Shown piece by piece: positions 1 to 6,861 of a stretch of DNA of 10,620 nt. Below the pieces are notes generated by a model that saw nothing but the letters and a program-made list of their open reading frames with translations, ran no database searches and had not been told where the DNA came from. Source of the stretch: JAISGQ01 sp964500965 (lineage in GTDB: Bacteria > Bacillota > Clostridia > Oscillospirales > Acutalibacteraceae); assembly GCA_964500965.1 (NCBI GenBank), contig CAZCQZ010000050.1, positions 1 through 10,620 of the forward strand. Reading direction: 5' to 3'. Both the position numbers and the translations under genes were made by a program. How positions within the stretch are numbered: position 1 is the first letter of the stretch; each line of letters starts with the position of its first letter.

Positions 1-423
1 AGGGGTGCAGGGCAGAAAATCGTAGCTGCCTATCATAATTTTGCCGACATTTGCCGCGTGAAATGCGTCTACGTCCTTTTTCGGTGAAATTGCCTCGATT
101 ACTGTTCCGGAGTTAAGATGCTTCGGCAATGGAAGTTGACATAATATTCCATTGACATCATCTCGTAAATTCAGCTCATTTACCAGTGCAAGCAATTCTT
201 CCTGCGTTGTTGATTCGGGCAGTGCATATTCTTCGGAGATAATGCCGCATTCGGCGCAGGCTTTCTTTTTGTTGTTGACATAAGTTCTTGATGCAGGGTC
301 ATTGCCGACGATGATGACCGCAAGTGTTGTTTTGATTCCCTTTTTATTTAATGCCGTAACTTCCGCGGCAACTTCGCTGCGAAAGTGTGCGGATATTTTC
401 TTTCCGTCAATTATCGTTGCCAT
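1..423 (-). CDS. folD: Bifunctional methylenetetrahydrofolate dehydrogenase / methenyltetrahydrofolate cyclohydrolase FolD (3' part cut off by window edge)
   Basis: FolD interconverts 5,10-methylene-, methenyl- and 10-formyl-tetrahydrofolate in the cytoplasm, supplying one-carbon units for purines and formyl-Met. Only the first 141 residues lie in the window (the family is about 280), and the frame is still open at base 1, so the NAD(P)-binding Rossmann half is missing. Translating the minus strand from the ATG at 423 shows the family landmarks in order: the VGNDPASRTYV signature (about residues 39-49) followed by KKKACAECGI, which contains the catalytic Tyr48 and Lys52 expected in a YVxxK pattern; GILCQLPLP; PKKDVDAFH; and FLPCTP at the edge. 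The start is supported by GGAGG upstream (aatttcGGAGGataacaATG). It overlaps the 3' end of lgt by 17 bases, so it is probably the last or a late gene of the yfmF-yfmH-lgt-folD unit and translationally coupled. DAFH in place of the more usual DGFH is a mild variation. Identification is firm. Confidence 0.95.
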   Translation of the reverse strand, partial: MATIIDGKKISAHFRSEVAAEVTALNKKGIKTTLAVIIVGNDPASRTYVNNKKKACAECGIISEEYALPESTTQEELLALVNELNLRDDVNGILCQLPLPKHLNSGTVIEAISPKKDVDAFHAANVGKIMIGSYDFLPCTP

Positions 424-1351
424 TGTTATCCTCCGAAATTTCCTGTGTATTGATTGTGTTTTCTACTTCTGCTTCTGCATAATAGCTTTCCTTTGCGGCT
501 TTATAATCAGCGAGCTTTACCGTTTCGTATTCCGGCGATACACGGTCAAACATGCGTTCCGAGAATCCAAGATACAAAAGTATAGGAGCGGCAATTACAC
601 AGAGAATAGCCAGAAGCTGGGAAACTCTGAGAACATCGGGAATAAGGTAGAGGGAATCGGTGCGTAAGCCCTCAATCCACGCTCTGCCAAGACCGTACCA
701 GAGCATATATGAAAATGCAATCTGTCCGCGGAATTTATAGAATTTCTCAACCATGATGCAAAGCATAACAAAGCCTGCAATATTCCACAGCGATTCGTAA
801 AGGAAACAGGGGTGTACGGGGCTGTCGGGGACAAGCTTCATAGTGTTTTCGCTCAGCATTCCCCAGGGTAGGTCGGTTGCACTGCCGAACGCTTCCTGAT
901 TTGTGAAGTTACCCCAACGTCCGAGAGCCTGTGCAACAAGAAATCCGACAGCAGCTACGTCAAGCATGGACAGTAGCGTAAGCTTCTTCCAGTATTTTCC
1001 GATTATTCCGGCGATGACCGCGCCTATAACGCCGCCGTAGATTGCAAGTCCACCTTCACGGACATTTAATACATCCGCGAAGGTTTTATAGGAATCCAGG
1101 TTGAAAAGCACGTAATACAGTCTTGCGCCGACTACCCCCAGAATCAGTCCGATAATAATTACATCAATAAACTTATCGGGGTTAAGGTCAAATTTTTTGA
1201 TATTCTTCATTGCATAGAGTATCGCGATTATTACACCGATTACAATAAAAACCGCGTACCACATAATTTCAAAGCTGCCGATTTTAAGGCATACACGTTC
1301 AACGTCCATTTCCAGTCCGAGTCCCGGAAATTCGACTTTCATACCAAGCAT
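407..1351 (-). CDS. lgt: Prolipoprotein diacylglyceryl transferase Lgt
   Basis: Lgt moves diacylglyceryl from phosphatidylglycerol to the lipobox cysteine of prelipoproteins, the first step of lipoprotein maturation in the cytoplasmic membrane. The 314-residue product has several hydrophobic segments (for example about 29-48, 62-82, 103-118, 128-143, 190-202 and 245-262). It carries the Lgt signature GRWGNFTNQEAFG (144-156; Arg145, Asn148, Asn151 and Glu153) and HPCFLYES (180-187), and its membrane-facing EGGLAIYGG segment (99-107) matches the family. Where E. coli has the essential His103, this protein has Tyr105, a substitution I recall in other Firmicute Lgt proteins. The last 45-50 residues form a charged, low-complexity tail rich in Glu, Asn and Asp, beyond the membrane core. 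The start at 1351 is supported by GGAGG seven or so bases upstream; the ATG at 1342 is a weaker alternative. Its ATG shares one base with the TAA of the upstream peptidase gene (TAATG), and its TGA lies 17 bases inside folD, so translation is probably coupled at both ends. Confidence 0.96.
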   Translation of the reverse strand: MLGMKVEFPGLGLEMDVERVCLKIGSFEIMWYAVFIVIGVIIAILYAMKNIKKFDLNPDKFIDVIIIGLILGVVGARLYYVLFNLDSYKTFADVLNVREGGLAIYGGVIGAVIAGIIGKYWKKLTLLSMLDVAAVGFLVAQALGRWGNFTNQEAFGSATDLPWGMLSENTMKLVPDSPVHPCFLYESLWNIAGFVMLCIMVEKFYKFRGQIAFSYMLWYGLGRAWIEGLRTDSLYLIPDVLRVSQLLAILCVIAAPILLYLGFSERMFDRVSPEYETVKLADYKAAKESYYAEAEVENTINTQEISEDNNGNDN

Positions 1352-2622
1352 TATTTATCCGCCTCCAGTTTTTTTATGACCGACAATGTTGAATTTTCAT
1401 GATTCAGCATTTCGAGCAGTCTGTTATATGCCATTTCGCAGGTGACTTCAGCCGCCGCGTTAATCTGTCCGAAAATATCTTCGTTTGCAAAGTGCGCGTC
1501 AATCAGACTGCCTGCTATGGAAGATGTGTTATCAAGCTGAGCAACTGCCGCACCGTATACCGACTTTTGCGCCCACTCAAAGTCCTCCTGAGATATTCCC
1601 TCGGCTTTAAGCCTGGCAATTTCGGCGTTGATTTCATCACGCACACGTTCCGGGTCGGAAGATTCTCCGGAAAAAACCGTTATCTGAACGCCGTCCCAAT
1701 ACATAAATTCCGCACCAAACGAGTGGTTTACAAGCCCGCTTTTCAATAAGCTGCCGAACAGCCTACTGGGTCTGCCGGATAACAGCTCCAAAACTATTTC
1801 CGTAAGCATGAGCTTTTCCGATGTAAGGTCACAAAGCTTTTCCTTATATCCGAGACTGAACATCGGTGCAGATACATCAAAGGCTTCTACAATATAGCTT
1901 TCCGAAACCGATTCGCTTTCTTCGGGTATTATGCGTAAGGGTGCAGATGCACCGGGTTTGAGGATTTCGTCTGCGATTGCCAACACCGCATCTGGAGTGA
2001 TGTTGCCGGCAACAGACAATACCATATTCGATGGAGTATAAAAGGCATTGTAACAGGTGTAAAGCATTTCGCTGTCAATCTGCGCAATAGAATCCACCGT
2101 GCCGGCTATGCTAATTCTGACGGGGTGTTTTTCAAACATTCCCTGTATCATGTTGTTAAAAACACGCCAGTCGGGACTATCTTCGTACATGCCGATTTCC
2201 TGAGCGATTATGCCCTGCTCTTTTTCCACGGATTCCTTTGTAAAGTAGGGCTTTCCGACAAAATCAAGCAGTATTCTCAGGTTTTCTTCCGCCTTATCGG
2301 TACACGTAAAAAGGTAACAGGTTTTTTCGTAAGAGGTGTATGCATTGGCATCGGCGCCGTTTTCGGCAAACAATTCAAAAACTTCATTATCCTCGTTTTC
2401 AAACAGCTTATGCTCAAGAAAATGCGCTACTCCGGCAGGAACATCAATGCTTTTGCCGTCGAACATGAATTTGTTGTCAATAGACCCGAATTTCGTTCCG
2501 AACATGGCGCAGCATGAAGCTCTGTCTTCCTGCGGATATACATATACGGTAACTCCGGAGGAGTGGACGGTTTTATAATATACGTCTCCGGTTCGGTTGC
2601 AGCGGTATTCAGTGAATCCCAT
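1351..2622 (-). CDS. yfmH: M16 family zinc peptidase, YfmH type (catalytic partner)
   Basis: This is a pitrilysin/processing-peptidase family (M16) protein of about 423 residues, the usual length of the bacterial YfmH/YmfH group, which databases describe as associated with EF-P 5-aminopentanol modification. Numbered from the ATG at 2622, the inverted zinc motif HFLEH gives His67, Glu70 and His71, with the third ligand Glu142 in IIAQEIGMYED. NANAYTSYEKT-type sequence (about 92-101) follows the motif as in active M16 enzymes. The C-terminal half keeps the M16 fold but lacks a clear Arg-Tyr substrate pair; that pair is in the upstream gene. A zinc-dependent peptidase in the cytoplasm is therefore likely, but its substrate is unknown. 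Two starts are possible. The GTG at 2631 lies only two bases after AAAGGA, while the ATG at 2622 lies 11 bases after it and one base after the yfmF stop; I prefer the ATG. The stop overlaps the lgt start by one base. Confidence 0.9.
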   Translation of the reverse strand: MGFTEYRCNRTGDVYYKTVHSSGVTVYVYPQEDRASCCAMFGTKFGSIDNKFMFDGKSIDVPAGVAHFLEHKLFENEDNEVFELFAENGADANAYTSYEKTCYLFTCTDKAEENLRILLDFVGKPYFTKESVEKEQGIIAQEIGMYEDSPDWRVFNNMIQGMFEKHPVRISIAGTVDSIAQIDSEMLYTCYNAFYTPSNMVLSVAGNITPDAVLAIADEILKPGASAPLRIIPEESESVSESYIVEAFDVSAPMFSLGYKEKLCDLTSEKLMLTEIVLELLSGRPSRLFGSLLKSGLVNHSFGAEFMYWDGVQITVFSGESSDPERVRDEINAEIARLKAEGISQEDFEWAQKSVYGAAVAQLDNTSSIAGSLIDAHFANEDIFGQINAAAEVTCEMAYNRLLEMLNHENSTLSVIKKLEADK

Positions 2623-2623
2623 T

Positions 2624-3937
2624 TCAATCACCGTCCTTTCCGACGAGCAGGTATACCGTGTCCTCCGTAATGGTCTTAGCCGCAGCTATAATCCTTTCGC
2701 GGCTGACATTATTTATATCATCTATATATCTTTCCGGTGAAATTAACTCACTGCTGAGCATTTGAGAAGAATACCAGTCCGCAAGCTCAAAGGGAGAATC
2801 GTTTACTTCTCTGCAAATTCCGGCATTGTACAGTTTTGCCTGTTGAAGCAGTGTATCTGAAAAATCACCGTTTTTTAACGCTTCAAGCTGTTTTTTTATT
2901 GCATCTCGTGCCAAACCTGCCTGCTCATAATCAAGACCGCTTTGGACAAACAGCATTCCCTTGCTTCGCAGATATGCCGATGAGCAATAGTAGCACAGGC
3001 TCATTTTCTCGCGAACGTTTTTGAAAAGCAGACTGTTTGACATTCCGCCGAAAAGCATGTTGACAAGTCTCATTGCGGAAGTGTCACCGGAGAGGGTATT
3101 GATAGGCGTTCTGTAACCGATGACAAGCTTTGCCTGCTTTACGTCCGCCTGTTCCGTAATCTCGTTAATATTTTCCGCTTTGCCGATTATCATTTGCTCC
3201 GGCAGATTTACAGGTTTTCTGTTAATACGGTTTGCGGCATTTTTCAGTAACATTTCGGTTTCGGCAGAGTCGAATGTTCCCGAAACAACTGCGTCAATTC
3301 GTGCGTTTTCGGTGATTTCTTTCCACGCATCGGTAATTTCCTCTGCCGTGACATTCTCCACAGCATCGCGTTCACCCAGCGGCTCAAGTCCATAAGGCTC
3401 ATTTGCACACATATGCTTTATACATCTGAGACGGGCATAGCGAATTTTGTCGTTGAGCTGTGAATCAATTCGTTCAAGCATAAGACGCTTTTCCAGCTCA
3501 ACATCATCGCGGCGGAACAAACCGTTATCCAGCGGCGGTTCAAAGAGCATGGAGAGCAGCAGTTCAACACATTCCGATGAAATTCTTTCATTGTTTATGG
3601 CGTACTTATCGTCCAGAAAAGCGATGCCGATACTGAACTTATGCAAATCTCCGTGCATACCTGTTGATGCTCTCAGCGATGCTCCGTACAGACACGACAG
3701 TCTGCGCCTGAGAGCAGTATAATCAGGGTACCTTTTACAGGCTCGCACAAGTAAATACGGTACAAGCGCACGCGCAGCCGACAGCTTTTCGTTCATGGGA
3801 AGATACATGTTAATCGCCGCAACGCCGGTTTTATATCTGTTGCCGCGAATGGAAAGCAAATTCAATCCGTCTGCACATGCAGTGACATTTATTTCAGGCA
3901 AATCATTTCTCGTCCTTTCCTTTATTGCGAAATCCAT
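2624..3937 (-). CDS. yfmF: M16 family peptidase-like protein, YfmF type (non-catalytic partner)
   Basis: A 437-residue M16-fold protein with no HxxEH zinc motif: the matching segment reads LLVRACKRYPDYTALRRRL (about 62-80), followed by LYGASL, typical of the YfmF/YmfF group. The second half holds the substrate-binding pair expected of M16 enzymes in NVREKMSLCYY: Arg309 and, seven residues later, Tyr316. It therefore most likely works as a heterodimer with the adjacent YfmH, one subunit giving zinc and the other the Arg-Tyr pocket, as in mitochondrial and small bacterial M16 pairs. The role is inferred; the EF-P link comes only from the family name, and the EF-P reductase gene ymfI is not in this window. 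No Shine-Dalgarno sequence precedes the ATG at 3937, but an extended -10 does (separate entry). A TTG at residue 13, preceded by AAGGAAAGG about 12 bases away, is a possible alternative start and would still begin before the conserved region. It is the first gene of the unit. Confidence 0.88.
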   Translation of the reverse strand: MDFAIKERTRNDLPEINVTACADGLNLLSIRGNRYKTGVAAINMYLPMNEKLSAARALVPYLLVRACKRYPDYTALRRRLSCLYGASLRASTGMHGDLHKFSIGIAFLDDKYAINNERISSECVELLLSMLFEPPLDNGLFRRDDVELEKRLMLERIDSQLNDKIRYARLRCIKHMCANEPYGLEPLGERDAVENVTAEEITDAWKEITENARIDAVVSGTFDSAETEMLLKNAANRINRKPVNLPEQMIIGKAENINEITEQADVKQAKLVIGYRTPINTLSGDTSAMRLVNMLFGGMSNSLLFKNVREKMSLCYYCSSAYLRSKGMLFVQSGLDYEQAGLARDAIKKQLEALKNGDFSDTLLQQAKLYNAGICREVNDSPFELADWYSSQMLSSELISPERYIDDINNVSRERIIAAAKTITEDTVYLLVGKDGD

Positions 3938-3943
3938 GATACC

Positions 3944-3971
3944 AGTATAGCATATTATTCCGCTAAAGCAA
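3944..3971 (-). promoter_or_regulatory. Candidate promoter of the yfmF-yfmH-lgt-folD unit
   Basis: On the minus strand TGCTATACT forms an extended -10 (TGn plus TATACT, one mismatch to TATAAT, bases 3949-3944). TTGCTT (3971-3966) lies 16 bases upstream as a weak -35. With the usual spacing the transcript would begin at 3937, which is the A of the yfmF ATG. No other AT-rich -10 of this quality is seen closer to a ribosome site. Not confirmed experimentally. Confidence 0.5.
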
Positions 3972-4040
3972 ATAGAATATTTGAAGTTGTCTGACTTTTT
4001 GTGCTTTCATTTGTAAGATTATTGCTAAAAGCTATCGAAG

Positions 4041-4081
4041 TAAAAAATACTGCGGACATGAAATATCATATCCGCAGTATT
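4041..4081 (-). terminator. Rho-independent terminator of the cellobiose phosphorylase gene
   Basis: AATACTGCGGA (4046-4056) and TCCGCAGTATT (4071-4081) form a perfect 11-base stem. Inside it, after one C/A mismatch, ATGA and TCAT pair again around an AATA loop. Read on the minus strand, the stem follows the phosphorylase stop (4092) by about ten bases and runs straight into a T tract (A run at 4042-4047 on the plus strand), as expected for intrinsic termination. It also insulates the downstream yfmF promoter from readthrough. Confidence 0.88.
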
Positions 4082-4091
4082 ATATAAATCA

Positions 4092-6524
4092 TTACATGAC
4101 AGCCTTTACATAGTGTACGCCGCCGTCATTGACGGGAGGAATAATGTTACCCTCAACAGCGTTGCCGTCAACAGTCATGGACTTAATGCCTTTCTGAGAG
4201 CCGGCGGTGTTGTCAACCTCAATGACATAGGTTGAGCCGCGGAACTTTCTTGTGACAGTGAAGCCTTTCATGTCGTGGGGGATACAGGGGTCAACCATAA
4301 GACCGCTGTAATCTGCACGGATACCGAGAATATATTCGGAAACGTTGAGGAATGTCCACGAAGCAGTACCGGTAAGCCAACTGTTCTTAGCCTCACCGTG
4401 ATTCTGTGCATCACGACCGGCAATCATCTGAGAATATACATAAGGCTCGGTGCGGTGAATATCGCTGATGTCCTCAAGATAAGCAGGGCAAATTTTTGAG
4501 TAGACCTCAAATGCTCTGTCGCCACGTCCGATAACTGTTTCCGCAATGGAAATCCACGGGTTGTTGTGGCAGAAAATACCTGCGTTTTCCTTGTATCCGG
4601 GAGGATAGGAGGAAATCTCACCGAGGTTGAGATGATAGGTCTGATAAGGCGGCTGCTGAAGAACGATACCGTATTTGGTGTCAAGTCTTTCCTTGACGGA
4701 ATCGAGAGCCTTTTTGGCAAGACCCTCCTCAACGCCGATGCCTGCAAGTACGCAGAAGCCCTGAGGCTCAATGAATATCTGACCTTCCTCACACTCAGAT
4801 GAGCCGACCTTGTTGCCGAATGCATCGTATGCGCGGAGGAACCAGTCGCCGTCCCAACCGTAATCAAGGACAGCCTTGTACATCTTGTCAATCTCAGCCT
4901 GAGCTCTTGCGGCTTCCTCGTCAAGACCCTTGAGCTTGCACATCTCAACATAATCCTTGCCGACTGCTACAAACTGACCTGCGATGAACACGGATTCAGC
5001 CATGCCGCTCTCATAACAGGCGGTAGTCTGGAAAGATTCACCGGGAGTTTTGGAGAAGCAGTTGAGATTCAGACAGTCATTCCAGTCTGCACGACCGATA
5101 AGGGGCAGACCGTGAGGTCCGAGATGGTTTATAACATGGTCAAAGGAAGCTTTCAGATGGTCGATAAGGGGCTTTGCGGTAGAAGGGTCGGAATTAAACG
5201 GTGTCATATGGTCGAGAATGTCAATATCGCCGGATTCCTTGACATAAGCTGCAACACCGAAGGTCAGCCACATGGGGTCATCGTTGAAGCCGTTACCGGC
5301 ATCGCTGTTGCCCTTTTTGGTAAGGGGCTGATACTGGTGATAAGCAGAGCCGTCCTCAAGCTGAACGGAAGCAATATCAATGATTCTCTCACGTGCGTTT
5401 TCGGGAATAAGGTGTACAAATCCGGTAAGGTCCTGGCAGGAATCGCGGAAGCCCATACCACGACCGATGCCGCTTTCAAAGTAAGAAGCGGAACGGGACA
5501 TATTGAATGTGACCATGCACTGATACTGATTCCAGATGTTGACCATACGTGCAAGCTTTTTGTCCTCACACTCAACCTGATAGCCGGAAAGGAGATTTAT
5601 CCAGTAATTTTTAAGCTCGGCAAGAGCGGCGTCGAATTTCTCCGCAGTATCAAATTTTGCAAGCATTTCATTAGCAGGCTTCTTGTTGATAACATGGAGA
5701 GCTTCCCACTTGTCGTCTTCGTCGTTTTCGCAGTATCCGAGGCAGAAAACGTATTCTTTGGTTTCTCCCGGCTCAAGCTCAACAGCAAGACAGTGAGAGC
5801 CGATAGGTGCCCAACCGCTTGCAACGGAATTTTTAGACTTGCCGTCTAAAACAGCGTTAGGCTCACCAAAACCGTTGTAAAGACCGAGGAAAGTTTCGCG
5901 GTCGGTGTCAAAACCCTCAATAGGAGCGTTGACGGAGAACACGGCATAATGATTTCTTCTCTCACGGTATTCGGTCTTGTGATAAATGGTGCTGCCGATA
6001 ACCTCAACCTCACCGATAGAGAAGTTTCTCTGGAAGTTGGTCATATCGTCATATGCGTTCCAAAGGCAGAATTCGACAAAGCTGAAAAGCTTAAAGTTTT
6101 TCTTGCTGTCGGAGGTGTTGGTAAGGGTGATTTTATGAAGCTCACAGGTGCCGCCCATAGGAACCATAGCAGTCTGAGAAGCCTTAATACCGCCTCTTTC
6201 GGAGGTGATTTTGGAATAACCCAGACCATGACGGCACTCATAGGAATCAAGCTTAGCCTTGACAGGCTGCCAGGCGATGCTCCAAACGTCGTCATTGTCG
6301 TTTATGTAGAAGTAACGTCCGCCTGCATCGGTAGGTACGTTGTTGTAGCGATAGCGGGTAAGTCTGAGCAGTCTTGCATCCTTATAGAAGCAGTAACCGC
6401 CGGAAGTGTTGGAGAACAGTCCGAAGAAGTTCTCACAGCCGAGATAGTTAATCCAAGGGTACGGTGTATCGGGACGAGTTATGCAATATTCACGGGCAGA
6501 ATCGTCAAAAAAACCGTATTTCAT
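4092..6524 (-). CDS. cbp: Cellobiose phosphorylase (GH94)
   Basis: This enzyme splits cellobiose with inorganic phosphate into alpha-glucose 1-phosphate and glucose in the cytoplasm, saving ATP when cellulose-derived disaccharide is used. The 810 residues match the family length (about 810), and the N-terminus (MKYGFFDD...RPDTPYPWINYLG) and many later blocks (HKTEYRERRNHYA, NIWNQYQCMVTFNMSRSAS, GAGCG-free GIGRGMGFRDSCQDL) agree closely with my memory of the Clostridium thermocellum enzyme. Order of parts: N-terminal beta-sandwich (about 1-290), helical linker, (alpha/alpha)6 catalytic barrel (about 325-740), C-terminal beta domain. Asp483 in GRADWND is the expected general acid, with Trp481 beside it. 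Arg360, His653 (FCHNNPW) and Thr718-Gly719 (WLTGT) fit the phosphate-binding residues described for the Cellvibrio gilvus enzyme. There is no signal peptide. The start is fixed by AGGAGG eight bases before the ATG. It stands alone between its promoter region and a terminator, with no transporter or regulator adjacent. Related cellodextrin or laminaribiose phosphorylases are less likely given the close N-terminal agreement. Confidence 0.94.
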   Translation of the reverse strand: MKYGFFDDSAREYCITRPDTPYPWINYLGCENFFGLFSNTSGGYCFYKDARLLRLTRYRYNNVPTDAGGRYFYINDNDDVWSIAWQPVKAKLDSYECRHGLGYSKITSERGGIKASQTAMVPMGGTCELHKITLTNTSDSKKNFKLFSFVEFCLWNAYDDMTNFQRNFSIGEVEVIGSTIYHKTEYRERRNHYAVFSVNAPIEGFDTDRETFLGLYNGFGEPNAVLDGKSKNSVASGWAPIGSHCLAVELEPGETKEYVFCLGYCENDEDDKWEALHVINKKPANEMLAKFDTAEKFDAALAELKNYWINLLSGYQVECEDKKLARMVNIWNQYQCMVTFNMSRSASYFESGIGRGMGFRDSCQDLTGFVHLIPENARERIIDIASVQLEDGSAYHQYQPLTKKGNSDAGNGFNDDPMWLTFGVAAYVKESGDIDILDHMTPFNSDPSTAKPLIDHLKASFDHVINHLGPHGLPLIGRADWNDCLNLNCFSKTPGESFQTTACYESGMAESVFIAGQFVAVGKDYVEMCKLKGLDEEAARAQAEIDKMYKAVLDYGWDGDWFLRAYDAFGNKVGSSECEEGQIFIEPQGFCVLAGIGVEEGLAKKALDSVKERLDTKYGIVLQQPPYQTYHLNLGEISSYPPGYKENAGIFCHNNPWISIAETVIGRGDRAFEVYSKICPAYLEDISDIHRTEPYVYSQMIAGRDAQNHGEAKNSWLTGTASWTFLNVSEYILGIRADYSGLMVDPCIPHDMKGFTVTRKFRGSTYVIEVDNTAGSQKGIKSMTVDGNAVEGNIIPPVNDGGVHYVKAVM

Positions 6525-6612
6525 AGTGCTTTCCTCCTGAAATATTATGTTAGATTGAGCAATGGTGCATTTGGTGAATATGCAACACTTGCCAAACTAT
6601 TACAGTTTGTAG

Positions 6613-6639
6613 TTTATACTATTTTTCGCGCAAAATCAA
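6613..6639 (-). promoter_or_regulatory. Tentative promoter of cbp
   Basis: On the minus strand TTGATT (6639-6634) and TATAAA (6618-6613) are separated by 15 bases, shorter than the ideal 17. A start near 6606 would give a leader of about 80 bases. The imperfect palindrome TTTTTCGCGCAAAA (6622-6635) fills the spacer and could be an operator. The call is weak because of the short spacing. Confidence 0.35.
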
Positions 6640-6793
6640 TAGGGATTGCGCAAAAATAAAGTATATTGTTCCATTTGTCAAAATATGCGTAATTTTGGCA
6701 AAAAACAGGGGCAAAATCGCAATGGGAAAAGGAGAAATATAAAATGTGTATGCGGTATCGGTTGCGCATGGGGAGAATATTGTCAATTTTATG

Positions 6794-6821
6794 TTGATTT
6801 TGTGATGAAATGTGTTATAGT
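6794..6821 (+). promoter_or_regulatory. Promoter of the acyltransferase gene
   Basis: TTGATT (6794-6799) as -35 and TATAGT (6816-6821) as -10 are 16 bases apart, and the -10 is preceded by TGT, making it an extended -10 (TGnTATAGT). Transcription from about 6828 would give a leader of some 34 bases containing the AAGGAG ribosome site at 6848-6853, eight bases before the ATG. Confidence 0.6.
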
Positions 6822-6861
6822 TAATGTGTATATTAAAATGTATGTTTAAGGAGCGGCGGCT

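Larger units (their letters stand above)
6525..6861. promoter_or_regulatory. Divergent regulatory region between cbp and the acyltransferase gene
   Basis: This 337-base AT-rich stretch contains no convincing protein gene. From left to right it holds the cbp ribosome site (AGGAGG, minus strand, 6538-6533); a small inverted repeat in the presumed cbp leader (TTTGG 6570-6574 with CCAAA 6592-6596); a tentative cbp promoter (6613-6639); two GCGCAAAA direct repeats (6628-6635 and 6648-6655); a short open frame with a good ribosome site at 6744-6797; the plus-strand promoter (6794-6821); and the acyltransferase ribosome site AAGGAG (6848-6853). I see no clear catabolite-repression (cre) site. Confidence 0.75.

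Noticed and set aside
5112..6659. Two long plus-strand open frames (5112-5849 and 5949-6659) opposite the cellobiose phosphorylase gene
   Set aside because: They lie almost wholly within a firmly identified gene, resemble no family, and are explained by the codon pattern of the real gene on the other strand.
6646..6849. 67-codon plus-strand frame in the intergenic region
   Set aside because: It needs a TTG start without a ribosome site, spans the acyltransferase promoter, and has no plausible domain despite its several Cys residues.
6525..6861. Catabolite-repression (cre) site or riboswitch upstream of cbp
   Set aside because: No match to the cre pattern and no extended conserved helix set could be found; only short inverted repeats are present.
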